The notes: a model not told the origin generated them from the letters alone. Numbered from the stretch's first letter, positions 45,412 to 56,137 are shown. The stretch is 64,000 bases of DNA from Flammeovirgaceae bacterium 311 (GCA_000597885.1 CP004371.1:2186501-2250500), one strand, 5' to 3'. Made by a program: numbers and translations.

Positions 45412-45430
45412 CTTAAAGTGTTACTTTAAG
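45412..45430. promoter_or_regulatory. 19-bp perfect palindrome upstream of the NarL-type regulator
   Basis: CTTAAAGT-gtt-ACTTTAAG, perfect 8+3+8 inverted repeat, 87 bases upstream of the regulator start and 280 bases upstream of mtaB. Length and symmetry fit a dimeric DNA-binding protein such as a NarL-family regulator; autoregulation is an inference. Confidence 0.45.
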
Positions 45431-45559
45431 TCCTGATAGGCTTTACAGCCGTTTTGCCCCACACTGTGTATTGTTAACTCTCATGATAAAATCCTCTCTT
45501 ACATGCATAAAATAAAATCTTTGTACTGGTATGCATTTTTCTTTAGATTTTAGCATCAT

Positions 45560-45568
45560 CCCCCCCCC
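45560..45568 (+). repeat. Run of nine C
   Basis: A homopolymer C9 in the non-coding region upstream of mtaB, about 110 bases before its promoter. Such runs can vary in length by slippage. Confidence 0.6.
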
Positions 45569-45673
45569 TACCTTCCATCTCCTGTCCGAAAATTATTGCA
45601 CTGTTACTAGCTATCTTAATGTCCGAACAGTCTTAAGCATTGGCGGAAAGAAACTTACTACTGCTTAAGCCGG

Positions 45674-45704
45674 TTGTTCAAGAGGCATAGTTTATGTAAT
45701 TTTG
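45674..45704 (+). promoter_or_regulatory. Promoter of mtaB
   Basis: TTG at 45674-45676, 20-base spacer, then TAATTTTG at 45697-45704, an exact TAnnTTTG. The -7 box ends seven bases before the ATG, so the transcript should be nearly leaderless. Confidence 0.6.
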
Positions 45705-45711
45705 CAGGCAA

Positions 45712-47046
45712 ATGAAGAAGGTAGCCTTTTATACACTGGGATGTAAGCTCAACTTTTCTGAAACCTCTACAATTGGACGGCAGTTTGAAGACCGCGGGTT
45801 TCAAAAAGTAGACTTTTCGGATCAGCCCGATATATTCATCATTAACACCTGCTCGGTTACCGACAATGCTGATAAAAAATGCCGCAAAATTGTTCGGGAG
45901 GCGCAAAGTATTAATCCCAATGGTTACATTGCCATTATTGGCTGCTATGCCCAGTTAAAGCCGCAGGAAATTGCCGATATACCCGGTGTTGATGCCGTAC
46001 TGGGTGCTGCGGAAAAATTTCAGCTGCTGGACCTGCTGGGCACTTTCGAGAAGCAACCGCAGGATTCTGCACAGCAGGCTACTGTATTAGCTAGTGAAAT
46101 AACTGAAGCCACAGCCTTCAACAATGCCTATTCCTATGGCGACCGCACCCGTACTTTTCTTAAAGTACAGGATGGCTGCAACTACAACTGTTCTTTTTGC
46201 ACCATTCCGCTTGCCCGGGGTAAAAGCCGCTCCAACAGCATTGCGAACATAATTGCCTCTGCCCGTGAAATTGCCGCTACCGACATCAAAGAAGTAGTAA
46301 TCACCGGGGTAAACATTGGTGATTTCGGCATACAGGACGGCCGCCGCCAGGAGCGTTTTATTGACCTGGTGAAGGCATTGGATGAGGTGGAAGGTATAGA
46401 TCGTTTTCGCATTTCATCCATTGAGCCAAACCTGCTCAGCAACGAGGTGATTGAGTATGTTGCTCAGTCCCGGCGCTTTGTGCCTCACTTTCACATACCG
46501 CTGCAATCGGGCAGTAACGAAATTCTGAAAGCCATGTATCGCCGCTACCAGCGCGAGCTGTATGCCGAAAGGGTTGCCGGTATCAAGAGCCTGATGCCCC
46601 ACTGTTGTATCGGGGTAGATGTAATTGTAGGTTTCCCCGGCGAAACGGAAGAGCATTTTCTGGAAACCTATCGCTTTCTGAACGAGCTGCCTGTGAGTTA
46701 CCTGCACGTTTTTACGTTTTCTGAAAGAGCCAACACCCCGGCTGCAGAGCTGGCAAGCCCTGTGCCTATGAAAGAGCGCAACCGCCGCAGCCGCATGCTA
46801 CGCAGCCTAAGCGAAAAGAAAAAACGTTTCTTTTACGAAGAAAATGCAGGCCGGGAAGCAACAGTGCTTTTTGAGGATGATGTGGTGGAGGGTATGATGC
46901 ATGGCTTTACAGAAAACTATGTACGTGTTACTGCTAAGTATGACCCTATGCTTATTAATGAGCTGAAGACGGTACAACTTACTTCCCTTGATAGCAATGG
47001 ATTAATGCAGGCCGCAGAAACAACCACCTACCTTTCGCACGCATAA
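45712..47046 (+). CDS. mtaB: tRNA t6A37 methylthiotransferase MtaB
   Basis: Converts t6A to ms2t6A at position 37 of tRNAs that read ANN codons. 444 residues. N-terminal MTTase domain with three cysteines for the auxiliary cluster (C11 in LGCKLNF, one in INTCSVTDNA, one in IIGCYAQL); radical SAM domain with the CxxxCxxC in GCNYNCSFCTIP; C-terminal TRAM-like region. Distinguished from MiaB and RimO by its MtaB-type N-terminus (KVAFYTLGCKLNFSET). No operon partner; nearly leaderless promoter. Confidence 0.93.
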   Translation: MKKVAFYTLGCKLNFSETSTIGRQFEDRGFQKVDFSDQPDIFIINTCSVTDNADKKCRKIVREAQSINPNGYIAIIGCYAQLKPQEIADIPGVDAVLGAAEKFQLLDLLGTFEKQPQDSAQQATVLASEITEATAFNNAYSYGDRTRTFLKVQDGCNYNCSFCTIPLARGKSRSNSIANIIASAREIAATDIKEVVITGVNIGDFGIQDGRRQERFIDLVKALDEVEGIDRFRISSIEPNLLSNEVIEYVAQSRRFVPHFHIPLQSGSNEILKAMYRRYQRELYAERVAGIKSLMPHCCIGVDVIVGFPGETEEHFLETYRFLNELPVSYLHVFTFSERANTPAAELASPVPMKERNRRSRMLRSLSEKKKRFFYEENAGREATVLFEDDVVEGMMHGFTENYVRVTAKYDPMLINELKTVQLTSLDSNGLMQAAETTTYLSHA

Positions 47047-47186
47047 ATAATTAGTAAATGAGCAGCCAAAGCCCTGTTCACCAGAAATTAAAAGCAGAAG
47101 CAGTCTACTGATGAGTTCAAGCTGCTACAGACTCACTCAGACCCTGATAAAATAAACGGTGTTAACCAATTCCGCCGCCGACGGAG

Positions 47187-47210
47187 CGGCTATATCAAGC
47201 CGATTTTCTT
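47187..47210 (+). terminator. Weak terminator-like hairpin downstream of mtaB
   Basis: CGGCT (47187-47191) can pair with AGCCG (47198-47202), followed by ATTTTCTTT. The stem is only five base pairs and lies 140 bases past the stop, so this is uncertain. Confidence 0.3.
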
Positions 47211-47295
47211 TGCTCTTTGGCAGCATAAAATTTAACCCCACCCTACGCGGCTACGCCTGGCAGTAAAAGCAAAACTACAGACAAGCATTAACCGA

Positions 47296-48234
47296 CTACC
47301 TGTTCTCACGATTATATTTGAATAACATAATGGATGGGTCACCTCCCTGCCCTTCGTTTCCGATGAGCATATCACCATTAGGCAAAAAGGTGATAGATTC
47401 AGGTTGTAAGAACAGGCTTACTGGCAGCTCCTCAATATGCTTTACTTGTCCGGATGGGCCAATGATAGCCATGAGCTTACTTTGCGAAGAGAGTATATAC
47501 AAGTCTTTTGTGTAAGGATGTACAGCAAGACCGGAAGGTGCCAGTATACCAGATTCGCCCTGTGCATCCAATAATTTCCGCATACCCAGAGATATTTTAT
47601 CCAAACCAGAGTCCAGCAGATTTTCCTCAAGCACCTCCTGGTGTATTTCCAGGTATGGCTTTTTTGCCAGAACATGCGTTTCCAGGTCAAAAGACCAAAT
47701 TTGGCGCACACCATACGCACCTACTTTACAGGCAACCAGCAGGCTACTTCTATCTGGCAACAGACATAGCCCCTCGGCATCACAGTTATCAAGTCCTGTA
47801 TTCCACTTTGCTACTTCCGGTGTTTCTTCTGTATTAAAATTGGTAATTCTAAAGAGCTCTCCCCCACTTTCGAGGATGTATAAAGCAGAATCAGTACCTG
47901 CCACGCCTTCATAATCGCCATCTTCTCCCCAGTGAATTTCCCGTACCAGCTTACCTTCGGCCACATTGAACATATAAAGAATGCCGTTTTCATCCTGAAT
48001 ACAGGCTACCAGTGAATTACCGATATGTTCCATCCCCGATAGTTCCTTTAGAGTAGCAGGAAGGATATATGTAGTATCTGCATTCATGATATCGTAAGGA
48101 AATTCAAGCGCAGCAGAATCAATACTTACTGCTTTTATAGTCGGACCGTTGTTTTCGATTTTATCCTCAGGGGCAGGTTTTTGGTTGCAACCAAAACACA
48201 GGAGAATAAGTAAAAGAAGAGATAAGATTTTCAT
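47296..48234 (-). CDS. Lipoprotein with SdiA-regulated-type beta-propeller domain
   Basis: 312 residues from the ATG at 48234, where the signal peptide begins; its lipobox is LCFGC. The rest is a propeller-like repeat protein (LSGMEHIGNSLVACIQDENGILY, DYEGVAGTDSALYILESGGELFRI, PSGLAVHPYTKDLYILSSQ) that fits the SdiA-regulated domain family. Role unknown; surface-exposed binding is possible. It is divergent from the HD-PycTM gene. Confidence 0.75.
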   Translation of the reverse strand: MKILSLLLLILLCFGCNQKPAPEDKIENNGPTIKAVSIDSAALEFPYDIMNADTTYILPATLKELSGMEHIGNSLVACIQDENGILYMFNVAEGKLVREIHWGEDGDYEGVAGTDSALYILESGGELFRITNFNTEETPEVAKWNTGLDNCDAEGLCLLPDRSSLLVACKVGAYGVRQIWSFDLETHVLAKKPYLEIHQEVLEENLLDSGLDKISLGMRKLLDAQGESGILAPSGLAVHPYTKDLYILSSQSKLMAIIGPSGQVKHIEELPVSLFLQPESITFLPNGDMLIGNEGQGGDPSIMLFKYNRENR

Positions 48235-48369
48235 TGCTTGAAAAATTATGGCGATAGAACAGGGGAAAGACTCTTTCTGACCATAAAACGGACTATCTAT
48301 AAAACATAGCTCCCTGCCTGATTGTTTGTATAAAGTACCTTTTGAAAAACCTCTTTGCACGTTCATATA

Positions 48370-49569
48370 ATGGATCAACAGACGGAACAGCAGACTAACA
48401 TAATAGTGGATAAAGCCAAATCGTTTATTGCAGATTTATTCACCGCTGAGCTCTCCAACAAATATGTATATCATAATTTAAATCATACCAGGCAAACTGC
48501 AGAAGCCTGTGCCGAGGCCGCAAATGCTTACAGCCTTGAGCCTGAGCAAAGAGAGTCGCTGCAACTGGCCGCCTGGTTTCATGATGCCGGATATGTACGT
48601 GCCTATGAAGGCCATGAGGACCACAGCATTGATTATGCTCAGGATTATTTACGCAAAGAAGGCTATCCCGAGCAAAAAATTGCAGAAGTGGTAAGGCTGA
48701 TCAATTCAACCCGGCCTGGTCATGAACCCCAGGATCTGCTGGAAGAAATTATCCACGATGCCGATCGCATCAGCATTGGTAAAAAGAGCTTTTTCCGAAA
48801 GGCAGAGCTGCTCCGGATTGAGTGGGAAGTATTTCTGGAAAAGCATTATAAAAAAGAAGACTGGCATAAGCTGCAGCAGCAGTACATCTTATCTACTAAC
48901 TTCTACACCGATTATTTTCGAAAAGAGTATGGTGAACGCCGGGAGAAGAACATTAATAAGCAGCGGGGTGAGGTAAAAAAAGTTAAGAAGAAAAAGGAAA
49001 AGGATGATGATCCGAAACGTGGCATAGAAACTATGTACCGTGCTACCTATCGTACCCATATAGAACTTAGCGCAATTGCCGATAGCAAAGCCAATATGAT
49101 GATCAGCATCAACACCATCATCATGTCAGTAATTATAACTGTGGTGGGTGGTGGTTTTACCCTTACTGAAAATGCCTTCATTGAAAATCTGCGGTACACG
49201 GTACCTATCTGTATTTTACTGTTAGGGTCGCTGGCCTCTGTTATTTATGCTGTAATATCTGCCCGGCCAAATGTTACCGAGAAAAAGGTAGATATGGAGA
49301 AAATAAAAAATAAGCAGAGCAGCTCACTTTTCTTCGGCAATTTTACCCAAATGAAGCTCAAGGAATTTATCCAGAACATGCGTGTGCTGGGCAGTTCAAA
49401 ATCTATGCTTTACGACAGCATGAGCATCGATATTTATTTTCTGGGCCTGGTACTTACGCAAAAGTATAAACTGCTGCGCATCTCCTATAATATTTTTATG
49501 GCCGCTCTGAGTTTGTCTGTTGCCGCTTTCGTCATCATCTTCTTCTATTCACAGATGAAAATGAGATAG
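48370..49569 (+). CDS. HD-domain phosphohydrolase fused to PycTM-like membrane effector module
   Basis: 399 residues from the ATG at 48370. Residues ~15-200 form an HD hydrolase with H35/H39, H71-D72 and D130/D132, so metal ligands are complete; YHNLNHT and HDAGY resemble HD enzymes acting on nucleotides. A Lys-rich linker (~195-215) leads to a C-terminal membrane module with LSAIADSKANMMISIN (residues 233-248), the ADxKA signature of the PycTM family found in Pycsar cyclic-nucleotide immunity, and three TM helices (~244-264, 277-297, ~375-395). It could degrade a nucleotide signal and gate a membrane response. It faces a cyclase-like gene 35 bases from its stop. Housekeeping function is also possible. 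Confidence 0.8.
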   Translation: MDQQTEQQTNIIVDKAKSFIADLFTAELSNKYVYHNLNHTRQTAEACAEAANAYSLEPEQRESLQLAAWFHDAGYVRAYEGHEDHSIDYAQDYLRKEGYPEQKIAEVVRLINSTRPGHEPQDLLEEIIHDADRISIGKKSFFRKAELLRIEWEVFLEKHYKKEDWHKLQQQYILSTNFYTDYFRKEYGERREKNINKQRGEVKKVKKKKEKDDDPKRGIETMYRATYRTHIELSAIADSKANMMISINTIIMSVIITVVGGGFTLTENAFIENLRYTVPICILLLGSLASVIYAVISARPNVTEKKVDMEKIKNKQSSSLFFGNFTQMKLKEFIQNMRVLGSSKSMLYDSMSIDIYFLGLVLTQKYKLLRISYNIFMAALSLSVAAFVIIFFYSQMKMR

Positions 49570-49604
49570 AAAACAGATATACCTGACTGTGTGGATGCAC
49601 CCTA

Positions 49605-50219
49605 TTAAACCGACCTGCTAAACAGCGGCTTAAGGCTTGCGTAGCGGTAATTAACAATGCCGATGTGCTCGTACTCATCCTGGCCGTGCATTAGTTCGCC
49701 AAAGGCAAACACCTTATCAAGTTCTGCCTCATCAAAACGACTGGTATATTGCTCAGTCATGAGCATGTACTCATCTGCAGATACGCTGTTTTTTAGCAGC
49801 CGGTGTGCTATGATCACGTCTTCACCAATCAGGCGCACATTACCTCTTATTTTAGTGATGGCAATTTTACCAAAATGGGTTACAATTTTTATACCCAGAC
49901 GCTCCGGCAGCGACATGGACTCTTCGGGCAAAATACTGCTCAGTTCTTCCAGCTTCTGGGTAAAGGCAGAAAATATTCTTTTGGATTGTGATACCATTTC
50001 ATAGGGGGAGGGCGGCTCCCCTATCCGGTAAAACAAAATAGCATCTCCCTGTACCTCCACCAGTTTCAGCCCTAATTCATTTTGCTCAATAATGGTCTCC
50101 AGCAAAGCCGGAATAACCTTTTTAGCAACACGTATATCCGTTTTGCTGATGTAGGAGGTAAAACCATTTATATCTGGTATGTAGATTAGAGCGGGTGCGC
50201 TATCAAGGCTATTTGCCAT
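49605..50219 (-). CDS. DUF2652 class III nucleotidyl cyclase-like protein
   Basis: 204 residues from the ATG at 50219. The fold matches the class III cyclase catalytic domain: first metal Asp D16 (IPDINGF), second D59 (VEVQGDAILF), and HFG at 115-117. The residue before the second Asp motif that selects the base is E55, as in guanylate cyclases (E-x-x-GD) rather than the Lys of adenylate cyclases. In the later helix the transition-state Asn is I136 (VIIAHR, residues 135-140) while Arg140 is kept. It may be an altered cyclase or a nucleotide sensor. It lies tail to tail with the HD-PycTM gene. Confidence 0.75.
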   Translation of the reverse strand: MANSLDSAPALIYIPDINGFTSYISKTDIRVAKKVIPALLETIIEQNELGLKLVEVQGDAILFYRIGEPPSPYEMVSQSKRIFSAFTQKLEELSSILPEESMSLPERLGIKIVTHFGKIAITKIRGNVRLIGEDVIIAHRLLKNSVSADEYMLMTEQYTSRFDEAELDKVFAFGELMHGQDEYEHIGIVNYRYASLKPLFSRSV

Positions 50220-50526
50220 AAAATAATGCTTAATGCAAGGCAGACTCAAAGGCTGTAAAACGTCTGCTAAATTCGGTTATTGTAAACGACATTACAAGGG
50301 GAAGGTTATACACTAAGCCTGCTCAGAGGCAATGGGTTTCATAATTTTTTGTAAAATCGCCACTTTTCCAAACCATTTTACGTAATAATACAAAAGTGGC
50401 ATGCTTTATGCCTTGATTATTTACAGGATTATCTAAATAAAATATTTTCCATTTCCGGCAAAACATTTACAATGCAGCATGCCGGAGCTTGTAAAATAAA
50501 TATATATTTGCCGAAGTTTTTCCATT
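50220..50526. other. Divergent intergenic region with interlocking inverted repeats
   Basis: 307 bases between the cyclase-like gene and ppx. GTAAAAT (50351-50357) pairs with ATTTTAC (50375-50381), and GCCACTTTT (50359-50367) pairs with AAAAGTGGC (50392-50400). The two stems interlock, so they form either a pseudoknot or two exclusive hairpins. An exact -7 box TATATTTG at 50503-50510 precedes ppx. Confidence 0.5.
50503..50510 (+). promoter_or_regulatory. -7 promoter box of the Ppx/GppA gene
   Basis: TATATTTG, an exact TAnnTTTG match 16 bases before the ATG at 50527. No clear -33 element. Confidence 0.5.
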
Positions 50527-51519
50527 ATGCGTAAAGTAGCCGTCATCGATTTAGGAACTAATACGTTCCATTTATTGATTGCCCGTATCCGCGGACAAAA
50601 GACCGAGCTATTGCATCGTGAAAAAGTAGCGGTTAAGATTGGCGAGGGTGGCATCAATGCCCGTATCATTATTGATGAAGCACAGGCCCGTGCAATTTCA
50701 GCACTGAAACATTTCAGCAAAATTATTGAAGAGCATGGCATTAAAGAAGTGTATGCTACTGCCACCAGTGCTATTCGTAATGCCAGCAACAGCGATGTTA
50801 TTACCCAGAAAATCTTCCAGGAAACAGGAATACAGGTTAAAGTAATTTCCGGAGAAGAAGAAGCCGAATTAATTTATTTTGGCGTGCGACGGGCTATGGA
50901 GCTGGGCAGTGATAAGAGTCTTATCATGGATATTGGCGGCGGCAGCGTGGAATTTATCATTGCCGATGCCGGGCAGGCTTATTACAGGCAAAGTTTTGAA
51001 ATAGGTGCCCAGCGTCTGCTGGACCTGTTTCACCACCACGACCCCATGCTGCCTGCAGAGGTAGATCGCCTGAACACATACCTGCACGACAGGTTGAAGC
51101 CCCTGGGCAAAGCTGTAAAAGACTTTCAGCCCACCACCCTGGTAGGCTCCAGCGGCTCTTTTGATACCCTTAGCGAAATATACTGCCAGGAAAATGGCAT
51201 TGAGCGTGACCTGGTGGCCACAGAGTTTCCGCTTACCCTCGAAGCATGTGCCGTGATCCACGAAGATCTGCTGGTGAAAGATAAGGGGGAAAGGCTGCTG
51301 ATTCCCGGCATGATCCCGCTTAGGGTAGATATGATTGTAGTTGCCTCCTGCCTCATTCAATATGTGGTGAAGCACTATAACCTTCAGAACATTCGCGTAT
51401 CTGCCTATGCACTCAAAGAAGGTGTGCTGGGCCAGGTAATAGATCTTCCGGTAACCAATAACAGAATGCCCGCTCCCACAAGCGTTAGCCGCAACTTTTC
51501 AGGGCACAGCCTCTCCTAA
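50527..51519 (+). CDS. Ppx/GppA phosphatase family protein
   Basis: 330 residues, actin-like ATPase fold in two halves: VIDLGTNTFHLLIARI at the N-terminus and MDIGGGSVEFII in the middle, with the general-base Glu in SGEEEAELIYFGV. It hydrolyses polyphosphate or pppGpp; which of the two cannot be told. Shorter than the E. coli Ppx because it lacks the C-terminal HD-like domain, as is common in Bacteroidota. Confidence 0.9.
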   Translation: MRKVAVIDLGTNTFHLLIARIRGQKTELLHREKVAVKIGEGGINARIIIDEAQARAISALKHFSKIIEEHGIKEVYATATSAIRNASNSDVITQKIFQETGIQVKVISGEEEAELIYFGVRRAMELGSDKSLIMDIGGGSVEFIIADAGQAYYRQSFEIGAQRLLDLFHHHDPMLPAEVDRLNTYLHDRLKPLGKAVKDFQPTTLVGSSGSFDTLSEIYCQENGIERDLVATEFPLTLEACAVIHEDLLVKDKGERLLIPGMIPLRVDMIVVASCLIQYVVKHYNLQNIRVSAYALKEGVLGQVIDLPVTNNRMPAPTSVSRNFSGHSLS

Positions 51520-51587
51520 TTCTGACAAAAACAGTAACTTGCGCCCGTTTTCAGACCTTCTAAAAAGGCTTTAATGGTAGCAGGCGT

Positions 51588-52688
51588 ATGGCAACAACAA
51601 CTTTCTCCTATCCGGACCTCCTTCAATTTACTGAAGATATATTCAGAGCGATGAATTGCTCTGCAAAAGAAGCATCACTGGCCGCCAAAGTACTGGTGAG
51701 TGCAGATTTAAGGGGTGTTGACTCTCATGGTGTAGCCCGGCTTTCGGGATACGTAAGGCTTTGGGAAGCGAAGCGCATTAATGCAAAGCCAAATATCAGG
51801 GTGGTGCACGAAACCCCAAGTACCGCTGTGCTGGATGCCGATGGTTCTCTGGGCCTGGTGAGTGGCCCGGCTGCCATTGAGCTGGCCATACAAAAAGCAC
51901 AAACTGTTGGTACCGGCTGGGTAGCTGTAAAAAACTCCAACCACTTTGGCATAGCAGGTTACCATGCCATGCAGGCGCTCCCCCACAACATGATTGGCAT
52001 TGCCATGACCAACGCAAGCCCGCTGGTTGCACCAACCTTTGCCTCAGAACGCATGCTGGGCACCAACCCGATAGCCGTAGCTGTACCGGCTGGAGAAGAA
52101 CCTCCCTTTGTTGCAGATTTTGCCACCACCACCGCCGCAAATGGTAAACTTGAGATACTGCAGCGTAAGCAAAAGCCAGCGCCAATTGGCTGGATTCAGG
52201 ATGCAAGCGGCCAAAGCAGTACCAACCCGAATGAACTTAAAAACGGAGGCGCGCTGATTCCGCTGGGCAGTGATATTGAGAGAGGCAGCCACAAAGGCTA
52301 TTGCCTGGGCAGCATTGTAGATATTTTGAGCGGTGTACTTTCAGGTGCCAATTACGGACCTTGGGTACCGCCATTTGTTGCCTTTCTGCCGCTTGCCCCA
52401 AATCTGGTAGGTGATGGCATTGGCCATTTCTTTGGCGCCATGCGGGTGGATGCCTTCAGATCTGCAGATGAATTCAAAGCAAACATGGATACCTGGATAC
52501 GCCGTTTCCGCGCCACAAAAACTGTAGAGGGTCAGGAAAAAGTATTGATACCCGGCGACCCTGAAAGAGAAATGGAAGCCAGCCGAATTACGGAAGGAGT
52601 GCCTCTTTTAGCACCTGTGGTAGAAGATTTACTGCAGCTGGCACATAAGCTTTCGGTAACTCCGCTACAGCCAATGGTTAAAATATAA
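51588..52688 (+). CDS. Malate/L-lactate dehydrogenase (Ldh) family oxidoreductase
   Basis: 366 residues, NAD(P)-dependent, unrelated to Rossmann-type MDH. Diagnostic pieces: RGVDSHGVARL, NSNHFGIAGYHA, TNASPLVAPT, LGTNPIAVAVP, and the late GYCLGSIVDILSG. Relatives act on malate, L-sulfolactate, ureidoglycolate or L-lactate; the substrate is unclear. The last 11 bases overlap the 3' end of the opposing outer membrane protein gene. A near -7 box (TAACTTG) lies at about 51534. Confidence 0.88.
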   Translation: MATTTFSYPDLLQFTEDIFRAMNCSAKEASLAAKVLVSADLRGVDSHGVARLSGYVRLWEAKRINAKPNIRVVHETPSTAVLDADGSLGLVSGPAAIELAIQKAQTVGTGWVAVKNSNHFGIAGYHAMQALPHNMIGIAMTNASPLVAPTFASERMLGTNPIAVAVPAGEEPPFVADFATTTAANGKLEILQRKQKPAPIGWIQDASGQSSTNPNELKNGGALIPLGSDIERGSHKGYCLGSIVDILSGVLSGANYGPWVPPFVAFLPLAPNLVGDGIGHFFGAMRVDAFRSADEFKANMDTWIRRFRATKTVEGQEKVLIPGDPEREMEASRITEGVPLLAPVVEDLLQLAHKLSVTPLQPMVKI

Positions 52689-53292
52689 TGCCTGCGCGGT
52701 ATACTAAGGGAGAACGATAGATATATCCGGCGCTTCTGGTGAAGTTAAGGTCGTAGAGGACACTTATGAAAAAGCCACCACTCCCTCTGCCCTGAGAAAA
52801 ATAGCCCGCTCCTATCAATGGCCTGTCAACCCACTGGCGGTCTCTAACAGTAGAGCCGGCAAATTCATAATTGATCTGCTCATACTCTGCCGTGGCATAA
52901 AGTTGTGGAATAATAAAATACCTGACAAAGAGGCTCGCACCGTAGTTGTGTACACTTTGCTGGAGATCACGGTATCGAGCAAACTGGTAAATACCGATTA
53001 CACCTGCATGGAATTTAGGAGTTAAACGATAACCAACAGAGGGCATTAAACTGATCATGGTAGCCCATGAAGAAAATTGAAGGCCGCCGCCCGCTCCAAA
53101 AAAAACTTTTTCGCGCCAGACTGGCGATGCATCCTCCTGCTCCGGCTCTGGCTGTTGTTCCGTTGCATCACCGGTCTGATAATCTTCCGGGTCAGCACCT
53201 TCGGCCCAGGAACCTTCTTCGCCCTGCTGTGACCAGGCCAGAAAAGAAAAAAATAAAAAAATTAAGGTTAAAAAAGTTCTTTTACTATTCAT
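52678..53292 (-). CDS. Outer membrane beta-barrel-type protein of unknown function
   Basis: 204 residues with a signal peptide (LTLIFLFFSFLAWS-QQ). An acidic, Gln/Glu-rich segment (~22-50) is followed by barrel-like strands (VFFGAGGGLQFSSW, FHAGVIGIYQFARY, YFIIPQLYATAEYEQINYEF) and a terminal Phe. Probably a small outer membrane barrel. Its start overlaps the DivIC/FtsB gene end by eight bases, so it is probably translated from the same message. Confidence 0.7.
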   Translation of the reverse strand: MNSKRTFLTLIFLFFSFLAWSQQGEEGSWAEGADPEDYQTGDATEQQPEPEQEDASPVWREKVFFGAGGGLQFSSWATMISLMPSVGYRLTPKFHAGVIGIYQFARYRDLQQSVHNYGASLFVRYFIIPQLYATAEYEQINYEFAGSTVRDRQWVDRPLIGAGYFSQGRGSGGFFISVLYDLNFTRSAGYIYRSPLVYRAGIIF

Positions 53293-53587
53293 CAGCTTCT
53301 ACGATAACATATACATCTTCCTTGGGCTTACGCATCAGATATTTCTCTCGCGCAAATTTCTCCAGGAGCTCCGGGTCGCTCAGCAGTTCTTCCCGATCCT
53401 GCTTTACTTCCTCAATCTTTTGCTCATAATATTCCTTTTCACTTTGCAGCCGAACCAGCTTTACTTTAGTCTTTAGCTGGTTGGGAATATTGTTTGCATC
53501 CAGAAACAGCATCCAGATTAGATATCCTATAGCTGTTAGAACGTAAATGTTACGTAAATATGATGGTACTTTGTTAAATATTGACAT
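53285..53587 (-). CDS. Septum formation initiator DivIC/FtsB family protein
   Basis: 100 residues from the ATG at 53587. One TM helix (~10-30: VLTAIGYLIWMLFLD), then a coiled coil with LxxEKEYYEQKIEEVKQDR and the ending EKFAREKYLMRKPKEDVYVI, the DivIC signature. Acts at the division septum with FtsL and FtsQ. It lies downstream of enolase after a terminator, an arrangement common in Bacteroidota. Confidence 0.88.
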   Translation of the reverse strand: MSIFNKVPSYLRNIYVLTAIGYLIWMLFLDANNIPNQLKTKVKLVRLQSEKEYYEQKIEEVKQDREELLSDPELLEKFAREKYLMRKPKEDVYVIVEADE

Positions 53588-53621
53588 TGCCTGGCGTGAG
53601 TAGCTCTGGATAAAGATACAC

Positions 53622-53658
53622 AAAAAAGAAAAACGGGCCTGTGTAGGTGCCCGTTTTT
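53622..53658 (-). terminator. Terminator downstream of enolase
   Basis: A 10-bp stem (53629-53638 with 53649-53658, arm AAAAACGGGC), loop of 10, continued on the minus strand by a T-rich stretch. It lies 62 bases after the eno stop and before the DivIC/FtsB start. Confidence 0.85.
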
Positions 53659-53719
53659 CAAATTAAATCATACAGGAATTTATTCTCCCGCAATGAACAT
53701 GCTAATTCATGCTGCAGCC

Positions 53720-56111
<2,392 letters not shown>

Positions 56112-56129
56112 GCTCTCTGAAGTTCTCGC

Positions 56130-56137
56130 CAAATTTA
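56130..56137 (-). promoter_or_regulatory. -7 promoter box of carA-eno
   Basis: On the minus strand TAAATTTG, an exact TAnnTTTG match, 18 bases upstream of the carA ATG. A GTTG motif lies 16 bases further upstream. It follows the rplQ terminator, so carA-eno is a separate unit. Confidence 0.55.

Noticed and set aside
47171-47270. GC-rich stretch with CCGCC and TACGC repeats downstream of mtaB, possible intergenic repeat element
   Set aside because: No second copy in the window, so a repeat family cannot be shown.
48370-52688. Defence island around the HD-PycTM gene
   Set aside because: Neighbours are housekeeping genes (mtaB, Ppx/GppA, Ldh family) with no integrase, restriction system or composition shift; the pair itself is kept as a finding.
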